This document shows, in pieces, positions 1 through 6,889 of a stretch of DNA of 38,622 nt (the first letter of the stretch is position 1; each line of letters opens with the position of its first letter). The position numbers and the translations under genes were made by a program. Source of the stretch: Clostridiales bacterium (GTDB taxonomy: Bacteria; Bacillota; Clostridia; Lachnospirales; Lachnospiraceae); NCBI GenBank assembly GCA_012839295.1, contig DUNO01000027.1, positions 1 to 38,622 on the forward strand, written 5' to 3'. The notes under the pieces are model-generated. The model was given only the letters and a program-made list of their open reading frames with translations, made no database searches and was not told the DNA's origin.

Positions 1-87
1 TATATCCACCTGGGCTTGCCTTTAACATCCCATGCTTACCAAGTGCAGGCAAGCACGGGAGGCCCGGTCTGCGCCCAGATGGATATA
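1..87. repeat. Imperfect palindrome with outer and inner stems
   Basis: Bases 1-15 and 73-87 are inverted repeats with 14 of 15 matches. An inner pair (CCCATGCTTACC and GGCAAGCACGGG) matches at 10 of 12 positions. The two stems are nested, so the stretch could fold into one long hairpin. It may be a dispersed palindromic element cut by the window edge, or structure inside the end of a coding region. Confidence 0.5.
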
Positions 88-174
88 CATACACTCAGAT
101 TCGCCGCGTTAGCTATAAAAAACTTTTGTAGAGAGAATGCTGTAGAGAATATTTATATGAAGGAAGCTTCTTAA
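1..174 (+). CDS. 3' end of an unidentified gene (partial)
   Basis: Reading from base 1 in frame 1, 57 codons are open up to a TAA at 172-174. The later part (reads DIHTLRFAALAIKNFCREN) has the composition of a real protein and ends with an acidic/basic tail. I do not recognise the family. It would be the last part of a gene lying mostly left of the window, 118 bases upstream of the AAA+ ATPase and on the same strand. The first 87 bases also form an imperfect palindrome, which weakens the coding reading: an intergenic palindromic element could be open by chance. Sequence left of the window would settle it. Confidence 0.4.
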   Translation, partial: YIHLGLPLTSHAYQVQASTGGPVCAQMDIHTLRFAALAIKNFCRENAVENIYMKEAS

Positions 175-292
175 GAGGAATTTTGTTTGAGGAAGCGTGC
201 GTGGCGTGGAATATATATGGGATAACACTGGTTAGGAGATTGGGTATAGGGTAGTAGGATAGGAAGCTGATAAAATGAGGGAGGTGGCTTAG

Positions 293-2506
293 GTGAATTA
301 CTCAGTGAAAAATTATGTCGGGGATAGACCCTATGATAGCTATGATGAGTATCTTGGGGATTTGAAGATGTATGTGGTTATTTTGTTGAGGGATTATATT
401 GTCCGCACCTATGGCGGCGCTCCTAAGAGGATGGGGCAGAAGGGGGCTGTGCTTCCGGAGTATGGGGAAGTTGTGGCGATGCTTCATTATGAGTTGGCGA
501 AGAAGGGGATTGATGAGGATCAGGAGGCCAGCGACTGGTATAGGGGGCTCCTTTCCAGGAGGGAGCTGTCACAGATCTTTGGGCAAGGGTTTCCTGTTGA
601 TGGGATAAGGGAGCGGATGGAGCTGGGGGAATTTGGAGATATCGTGATTCCCTTGGCGCTTCTTGGAACCCTGAGCAGGGGCTTTGAACGTGTATTTTGT
701 TTTCTGGAGAGGGATACGGGGGCGAAGCATCCGACCCTTGAGCTCTGTGCAAGGCTGTATTATAGGGAAGAAGCTTCGGAGCTGCAGATCGACCGGTTGG
801 TGCATGAACATGCCCCAAAGCTCCAGCTTTTATTCCCGGAGCTGGCGGAGGCGGAGAAACTCGTCTTTGGAAGGCTGGTATGTGATGAGCGTCTGACGGA
901 TTTGATTTTTGGGAAGACGAGGTATTATACCAGGGGAGTTACAGTCAGGGAGGCAGGGGGAGCCATGGATCCCCTGTATCATAGGGAAGAGGAGTTAAAG
1001 AAGCTCCTGAGATTTGACAAGGAAGGGGAGATGCCGGTCTTTGTTCTCTGCGGGGAAAGAGGATCAGGAAAGAAGCACCTTGTGCGGCATTATGCAAAGT
1101 CATACCCGAAGGCCCACAGTAAGGGCCGGGAGGATCCCTGGGGAGGCTTTCAGGCTGATCAGGAAAGAAAACAGGGTGTCATATATTTTGATGTGAAGGG
1201 ATTCTATGGTTCTGGCCCTGCGGATATGGACATGGTTATTACAGCACTCCGGTTTGCCGGGAGGGAAGCCTTTATCCGTTCCTGTCCCCTTGCGGTCACG
1301 GGAGTGGAGGTGATGGCCAGGGAGGAGCTGGAGCAGATGGTTTCCTTTATAGAGGCTAATTTAAAGGATGTGATCCGGTCGGTTTTCCTCCTGATGGACG
1401 GGGAAGGATACACATCTGGGCTGGAAGGCCTATACATTGTCCTGCTCAGGGCACTAACGGAGCTGGAGCGGATTGAGCTTTGGAGGTATTATACCCGGGA
1501 CTGCGGGCTGGAAGAGGGGATTAACCTGGAGGAGGTGGCCAATACCTTCCTTATTACGCCAGGCCAGATCCTAGGGGCAATACGCCAGGCCTCACTTTTA
1601 TCGGAGGGAGGAGCCCCGTTGCAGGAAAAAACCTTGTACCAGGCCTGTTATGCCCAGCTGGACCATAAGCTGGCGGCGAAGAGCAGGAAGGTGAATTCGG
1701 ACTTCCTTTGGGAGGATTTAAAGCTTCCGGACAGTGACAAGTCGGTGCTCCGGGATCTATGCAATTGTATCAAGAATAAGCACATCGTTATGAATGAATG
1801 GAATTTTTCAAAGGTAATCCCCTATGGGGCAGGGATAACGGTACTGTTCTCCGGACCGCCGGGAACCGGTAAAACCATGGCGGCACAGGTCATTGCCAAT
1901 GAGCTTAAGATGGAATTATATAAGATAGATTTGTCCCAGGTCATTGATAAGTATGTCGGGGAAACGGAAAAAAACATCAGGCATATTTTTGACCAGGCCA
2001 GGAAAAGCAACAGTATCCTGTTTTTTGATGAAGCAGATGCCATATTTAACAAGCGTTTGGAGGCATCCAATTCCAATGACCGCTTTGCCAATATAGAATC
2101 CTCCCTCCTGCTACAGTGCGTTGAGGAGTACAGCGGTATTTCAATCCTGGCAACTAATAATTTTAATGCCATTGACGCGGCATTCATACGGAGGTTTAAA
2201 TACTATATCCTGTTTCGGGAACCGGGGGAGGATATCCGCTATGAGATATGGAAATCCGTCTTTCCGAAAGAAGCTCCGCTGTCGGAGGATGTGGATTTGA
2301 GGATTCTTGCAAAACAATTCCAGTTTACGGGGGCGGTAATCAAGAATGTGGTAATTTCCTCGGCCTATCTGGCGGCAGAGAAAGGGGAAGCAATCTCCTT
2401 AGTAGATATCCTGGTATCAATCAAGAGGGAAATGTTTAAGAATAACCTGATCCTGACAAAGGAGAAGCTGGGCAGTCTTGGATATCTGTTTGAAGACATC
2501 AAATAG
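293..2506 (+). CDS. Two-module AAA+ ATPase, eCIS-associated (Afp15/Pvc15-like)
   Basis: Seen: a 737-residue protein starting at GTG after a GGGAGGTGG ribosome binding site. An N-terminal region of about 230 residues precedes a first P-loop module with a degenerate Walker A (GERGSGKK, about residue 253). The C-terminal AAA+ module is complete: Walker A GPPGTGKT (about 521), Walker B ILFFDEADAIF (about 574), sensor ILATNN (about 617) and arginine finger FIRRF (about 634). Known: the pattern of IDLSQVxxKYVGETEKN followed by FFDEADAIF is typical of the ATPase in extracellular contractile injection system loci, thought to act in assembly or remodelling of the particle. Inferred: this gene lies at the right edge of an eCIS locus. 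No sheath, tube or baseplate gene is in the window. Alternative: a general ClpX/FtsH-like remodeller of another system. Confidence 0.8.
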   Translation: MNYSVKNYVGDRPYDSYDEYLGDLKMYVVILLRDYIVRTYGGAPKRMGQKGAVLPEYGEVVAMLHYELAKKGIDEDQEASDWYRGLLSRRELSQIFGQGFPVDGIRERMELGEFGDIVIPLALLGTLSRGFERVFCFLERDTGAKHPTLELCARLYYREEASELQIDRLVHEHAPKLQLLFPELAEAEKLVFGRLVCDERLTDLIFGKTRYYTRGVTVREAGGAMDPLYHREEELKKLLRFDKEGEMPVFVLCGERGSGKKHLVRHYAKSYPKAHSKGREDPWGGFQADQERKQGVIYFDVKGFYGSGPADMDMVITALRFAGREAFIRSCPLAVTGVEVMAREELEQMVSFIEANLKDVIRSVFLLMDGEGYTSGLEGLYIVLLRALTELERIELWRYYTRDCGLEEGINLEEVANTFLITPGQILGAIRQASLLSEGGAPLQEKTLYQACYAQLDHKLAAKSRKVNSDFLWEDLKLPDSDKSVLRDLCNCIKNKHIVMNEWNFSKVIPYGAGITVLFSGPPGTGKTMAAQVIANELKMELYKIDLSQVIDKYVGETEKNIRHIFDQARKSNSILFFDEADAIFNKRLEASNSNDRFANIESSLLLQCVEEYSGISILATNNFNAIDAAFIRRFKYYILFREPGEDIRYEIWKSVFPKEAPLSEDVDLRILAKQFQFTGAVIKNVVISSAYLAAEKGEAISLVDILVSIKREMFKNNLILTKEKLGSLGYLFEDIK

Positions 2507-2589
2507 CATTAGTATGGGATTAATATGAATCGTTGGAATTGTTAATTGGATACCGCTATGCGGCTAAATGGAGGAGGTAGAAGAGATAT

Positions 2590-5184
2590 ATGGGATTATT
2601 TGATTGGTTCAAAAGTGACCCAAAAAAGGAGATAAAGAAGGCTGCAAAAGCATATGGGAAAATGCGGGGCAGAAGTACGGATGTCTATAAAGGACTGGGG
2701 CAGGATAAGGATCAGGAAGTCCAATTTTTTGAGGCTTATGGAGATATCATTGACCAATACCTGATACAGAACCAGGGCGCCCTGGAAGAGGATGAAAGCA
2801 TCAATGTGCTGAAAGCCGCATACCTGTTGGCTCATCCTGAAAAGCAGTCCCTGGGAACCCAGCCCGGTGCAGGCAGCGGAGCTGCTCCCAGTCCCAGTGG
2901 CGGTACTGCTTCCAGTTCCAGCGGAGGTACTGCTTCCAGTTCCAGTGCCAGTACTACGTCCGGTACCAGCGGCGGAGCGGCTTCCAGTCCCGCTACTACG
3001 AGTACGGCAACCAGTAGCGGCAGCAGTACTGCTACTAATGCAAGTACCGGTACAGCCGCCAGTACAAGCGCAGCCGGGCAGTCGACAGTGGATGATAAAT
3101 TAAAAGCCCATTTTAAAAGAACTGAGTTGGCTTTCCGTATGGGAGAAACGGCTCCGGAGACTTTATCAAAAGGAATTGATTCCGGGGCAATGAAGGGGAT
3201 GCAGGAAATTTCCAAGTGGATGCTGCGAAATTGCGTAAAATCAGGACATTTCCGGAGTGATAAAACAACGGATGAAAAGATTAATTTCATACATACCTTT
3301 GTCATGAAGCAGCCTGCGAGGGTTAAGCTGTATGCATACTATATGATTGAAAAAGGGCAGCGAAAGGAAACAGACCCGGAAAAAGTAAGCCAGAACATCA
3401 CGGAATCCCAGATGAATTATATACCCAATCTGGAGGAATTCAAAAATAAGATGATTGCTACAAAATTTAAATTCTGGAAGCGCTTTACCGGAGATTCAAT
3501 TTACTGGAATAAACTTGAAGAGGCATTTTATATGGCAAATGGCAGCCAGGGGGCGATAGCGCCATTCGGTGATCTGAGCACTATGGATGTCGCCGGTGGC
3601 AGCCAGGCTCCGCCTGCTAGCCAGAGTCCCGCAGCGTCGGGACAGAGTGCGGCTCCTGTTAGCCAAGGCTCAACGGCAGCAGGGCAAAGTGTGGCCCCAG
3701 CCAGCCAGAGCTCCGCAGTGTCAGGGCAAAGTGCAGCTCCTGTTAGCCAGGGTTCTGCGGTGTCAGGGCAAAGTGCAGCCCCAGCCAGCCAGGGCTCCGC
3801 AGTGTCAGGACAGAGTGCAGCAACAGGCCAGACCCTGTTATCGGACAAGGATAGGATACGCCGGCAGAAGTTAGGGGAGTTTATGCAAAAGGGTAAGGAA
3901 ATTATGACCCTGAAAAACGAATTGAAGACGGCAGGAACCCCGGACCGGGCGAAGAAGGAAGCGGACATCCGGAAGGCAGCCCAGGAATTAACGGCCATCT
4001 TAAAGGAATTATATGAGGCAGACCATGACGTGGGCCAGGTCTGCAGGCAGATGCAGATGGATGTTTCCAATGAAGCTGAATCAAGTAAGACCTCTGATGC
4101 CAGTGAATATGTAGGCTATGGATCAACTGGAATTGATATGACCTCCAGTGTTGTGGATAATGATATTACTAACTGGGGACTTGATGCGGAGACCTTAGAG
4201 GGGAAAGAGGCGATTGGGAAGGTCCAGATGGCAGGAGATATTATTTCGGTCATATCGGCAGCCGTTTCCCTGGTCAGCTTAGTGGTTAAAACGGTGGATA
4301 TTGCCCGGCATGGTGCGCAGATGACCACCGGTGCCAAGGTTATGGCTGGGATGGAGATCTTATCCGGTGGATTAGAGGTCGCAAGCGCTGTGACAGGTGC
4401 GGCACAGAGCCTGGCAGGTGCGAGCGAGGCAGCGCAGTCTGTAGTTGGGGGAAGCCTGGGTATTGCCTCCGGTACCGTCAGCCTGGCGGCAGGCGGTATA
4501 GAGATGTATTATGCCCAAAGGCAGAAAAAGAAGAGCCGTGAGGCTGAAGCCACCTTCCAAAACAGGGCAAATGCTATGGGTGCGACGGAGGAAGAAAAAA
4601 GAGATTCCACAAAGGCGGCGAATACGGCAAAGCTTTCCCAAAGAATTGCAAGTGTGAAGCAGGTCAGCGCAGGAGCCAAGATGGTGACCGGTGCTTTGGA
4701 TATTATCGGAGGAGCCTTAGAGGCCTCGGTTGTGGCAGCTGGATTTGGGGCGATTTTTACCGGATTATCCCTGGCAATTGACCTGGGTGTGTACATTTAT
4801 AAATTGGTGAAGAAAAGAAAAATAGTTTATCAGACAATTGATGATTATATCGATATGCCTGGCATTTATGCGGATGTTATAGGGAGTGATACTGTTACTC
4901 CGGAAAAAGGGGAAGAGATTAAACGGCAAATACGGCTGCAGGCGGCGGCGAAGCTTGGCTTTAGCAGCAGGGAAAACCTATTTAAGGCAATTACCGTAGA
5001 ATATGCCAAGAATATCTATCAGCATGTATTTTTTAAGAAAGGCTCCAAGACCGTGCCGGCAACCAAGAAGGAAGATGCGGATCCGGATTATATTAATATA
5101 CTTGATGCAATGAATCTTAAACCGGATTATGGAACAAAAAAGCCAAAAGTTAACACTATTGCATACCAAATGCAGAACCTGTAA
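2590..5184 (+). CDS. Large Ser/Ala/Thr-rich protein with hydrophobic helical segments; candidate membrane-active cargo
   Basis: An 864-residue protein with a strong GGAGGAGG site upstream. I recognise no family. Layout: a charged helical head (1-90), a Ser/Thr/Gly/Ala-rich linker (about 92-165), a helical domain (about 170-320), a second linker made of 14-residue repeats (about 338-411), a charged coiled-coil-like segment (about 415-490), then three Gly/Ala-rich hydrophobic stretches (about 544-568, 578-635 and 691-738), the last followed by a Lys/Arg cluster. There is no signal peptide. Such hairpin-forming hydrophobic stretches resemble translocators and pore-forming proteins. It lies 83 bases after the AAA+ ATPase and 104 before the 177-residue protein. 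Inferred: an injection-system effector or membrane-inserting component. Alternative: a structural scaffold. Confidence 0.65.
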   Translation: MGLFDWFKSDPKKEIKKAAKAYGKMRGRSTDVYKGLGQDKDQEVQFFEAYGDIIDQYLIQNQGALEEDESINVLKAAYLLAHPEKQSLGTQPGAGSGAAPSPSGGTASSSSGGTASSSSASTTSGTSGGAASSPATTSTATSSGSSTATNASTGTAASTSAAGQSTVDDKLKAHFKRTELAFRMGETAPETLSKGIDSGAMKGMQEISKWMLRNCVKSGHFRSDKTTDEKINFIHTFVMKQPARVKLYAYYMIEKGQRKETDPEKVSQNITESQMNYIPNLEEFKNKMIATKFKFWKRFTGDSIYWNKLEEAFYMANGSQGAIAPFGDLSTMDVAGGSQAPPASQSPAASGQSAAPVSQGSTAAGQSVAPASQSSAVSGQSAAPVSQGSAVSGQSAAPASQGSAVSGQSAATGQTLLSDKDRIRRQKLGEFMQKGKEIMTLKNELKTAGTPDRAKKEADIRKAAQELTAILKELYEADHDVGQVCRQMQMDVSNEAESSKTSDASEYVGYGSTGIDMTSSVVDNDITNWGLDAETLEGKEAIGKVQMAGDIISVISAAVSLVSLVVKTVDIARHGAQMTTGAKVMAGMEILSGGLEVASAVTGAAQSLAGASEAAQSVVGGSLGIASGTVSLAAGGIEMYYAQRQKKKSREAEATFQNRANAMGATEEEKRDSTKAANTAKLSQRIASVKQVSAGAKMVTGALDIIGGALEASVVAAGFGAIFTGLSLAIDLGVYIYKLVKKRKIVYQTIDDYIDMPGIYADVIGSDTVTPEKGEEIKRQIRLQAAAKLGFSSRENLFKAITVEYAKNIYQHVFFKKGSKTVPATKKEDADPDYINILDAMNLKPDYGTKKPKVNTIAYQMQNL
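3601..3822 (+). repeat. 42-base in-frame tandem repeat
   Basis: About five units of 42 bases, each coding for a 14-residue unit of the form SGQSAAPVSQGSAV, start at 3637, 3679, 3721, 3763 and 3805, with a degenerate unit before them. The units starting at 3721 and 3763 are almost identical and alternate between two variants (AAPVSQG and AAPASQG). This encodes a flexible linker and is a likely site of copy-number change. It is not CRISPR: there are no unique spacers. Confidence 0.9.
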
Positions 5185-5288
5185 AATATAGAATAAAGAT
5201 AGATTGATAAGAAGTAATTCCATAAAATGATTCGGGTGTCAAATGGGTGAATCATAATAAAAAATCATAGATACAAGGGAGGATAAAC

Positions 5289-5822
5289 ATGAATAAAGTG
5301 GAACAGTTTCGTTACGATGTATTAGAAAGGTTAAGAAATAATTTTGATGCCTTAGGTGAAGCGGCTATTTTAAGGGATCCGATGAAGGATATTCCGACCC
5401 ATATGCTCAATGTACTGCATACGGAACTGGGATACGGGGAGGAAGAGGTTATGGGGGAATATTATTTTTTGCCCTTAGCCGGTGAAAATAAATACCACCT
5501 GTTTTCCAGTGTCCTGACCTTAACGGAGGAAATGCCGGACAACCGCTACGATATTCTGGGCCAGGCTGCTAATGCACTGAATTTCTTTCTTCCGGTGGGT
5601 TCCCTGGTATTTTCCAGGGCTGAGGGAATTATGGCATATAAATATACCTCCCTGATTCCAGTAGAAGCAACCATTGAAGAAGCCTTGAAGGTAATCGATG
5701 GCAATATTGGCCTTTCCCTGCATATTGTAGACCAGTATGTGGACCAGTTGATGAAGCTGATGCAGGGAGATATTGAATGGGAGGATTTCCTGGATATTTT
5801 GCCAGAAGCTTACCGGAGCTAA
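5289..5822 (+). CDS. 177-residue acidic protein, possibly chaperone-like
   Basis: Start ATG after GGGAGG. Not confidently recognised. It is a compact alpha/beta protein: N-terminal helix, strands around EVMGEYYFLPL and KYHLFSSVLTL, a middle motif NALNFFLPVGSLVF, and C-terminal helices with VDQYVDQLMKLMQG. The alternation of helix and paired strands with acidic composition is reminiscent of YbjN-like and type III secretion chaperone-like folds. That is a fold impression, not an identified homology. It follows the 864-residue gene on the same strand, so an effector-chaperone pair is a reasonable guess. It is 51 bases before the DUF2156 gene. Confidence 0.6.
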   Translation: MNKVEQFRYDVLERLRNNFDALGEAAILRDPMKDIPTHMLNVLHTELGYGEEEVMGEYYFLPLAGENKYHLFSSVLTLTEEMPDNRYDILGQAANALNFFLPVGSLVFSRAEGIMAYKYTSLIPVEATIEEALKVIDGNIGLSLHIVDQYVDQLMKLMQGDIEWEDFLDILPEAYRS

Positions 5823-5873
5823 GGGCATCAGGGAGAGGCAGGATTTTACTGATGAGAAATCATAAGGAGAGTT

Positions 5874-6788
5874 ATGGATACGATAGCGGCATGTGGATTC
5901 CGAAGATTGACAATTGAAGATAAAACCTGGTTTGATAGCTTTTTCCTTAAAATGAATGATAACTGGGCTTCAACTCTTAGTTTTTCCAGTATGATAGCCT
6001 GGAATAGCAGCATTCACATATATCATCGGGTGCTGGGGGAATATCTATGGATCCTGGCTCACGATACAACCTGTGGGCATTGGTATACTATCCCCTTACT
6101 TGGACATTATGAGCAGGAAAGCCTGGAGGAAAGCATGAGGGAGCTTTTGGGGCAGATGGAAAAATTACAGCTCCCGGTTCATTTTGTCAGTGTGAGCGGA
6201 TGGATGCTGCCCTATTACAAGAGCTTAAAATGCGTGACTTTCCAGGAATCCTATGACAGCAAGCTCAGTGATTATATTTATGGGGTGGATGATTTTATTA
6301 AAGCGGGCAACAGTCAGAAAAGCCGGTATGATTATAAGTATTTTGTCAAAAACTACAATCCGGCAGTTTTTATGATGGATTCCTCGAACGCGGACAGGTA
6401 TGCTGATTTCACGGCGAAAAGATTCTGCTGCTCCCATGAATGCAGCGTCTGTGTCTATGGCTGCCAATTGGAAACGATCCGTAATATTACGCGGGTGCTG
6501 GAGATGACAGGGGCAAAGGGGATTGCAGTCTACCATGAAGGAGAGCTGATCGGTTATGAAATCGTATCCAGGGAAAAAACACAGCTGGTGTATCATTTTA
6601 AGGAAAATTCCCGTAAATATCGGGGGCTGGGCGCTTTTCTTAATTGGAAATGCTATGAGCTGTTCGGAGGGGATGCCAGATATATCAATTATACGGAGGA
6701 TATGGGACTGGAGGGTCTGAAAAAATATAAGCAGCAGCTTGCGGCCTATCATTTATCCCACAAATACGAATTACTGCGTGTAAGATGA
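5874..6788 (+). CDS. DUF2156 / phosphatidylglycerol lysyltransferase C-terminal-like protein
   Basis: A 304-residue protein after AAGGAGAG. The C-terminal part (about 190-304) carries the GNAT-like signature of DUF2156: GIAVYHEGELIGYEI, then YRGLGAFLNWKCYELF, and INYTEDMGLEGLKKYK, which matches the family's N-x-x-x-D-x-G-x-x-G-L-x-x-x-K pattern. The family is related to the MprF domain that moves aminoacyl groups from tRNA to lipid, but stand-alone members are mostly uncharacterised. There is no membrane segment, so it would act in the cytosol. A Cys-rich stretch (CCSHECSVCVYGC, about 185-197) is unusual and could bind metal. It is followed after 101 bases by the sensor-MFS gene on the same strand. 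Confidence 0.75.
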   Translation: MDTIAACGFRRLTIEDKTWFDSFFLKMNDNWASTLSFSSMIAWNSSIHIYHRVLGEYLWILAHDTTCGHWYTIPLLGHYEQESLEESMRELLGQMEKLQLPVHFVSVSGWMLPYYKSLKCVTFQESYDSKLSDYIYGVDDFIKAGNSQKSRYDYKYFVKNYNPAVFMMDSSNADRYADFTAKRFCCSHECSVCVYGCQLETIRNITRVLEMTGAKGIAVYHEGELIGYEIVSREKTQLVYHFKENSRKYRGLGAFLNWKCYELFGGDARYINYTEDMGLEGLKKYKQQLAAYHLSHKYELLRVR

Positions 6789-6889
6789 GGCCTGGGTTCG
6801 GTTTTTAGCTTTTATTTGGCCACAGGATCTGAATTGGTGGAAAAACATATAACAGATAAAGGAAAAGTTAAACATACGGGGGTATAGGG

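Noticed and set aside
3601-3822. CRISPR-like periodic repeat
   Set aside because: The repeats are contiguous and in frame, without spacers, and encode a linker.
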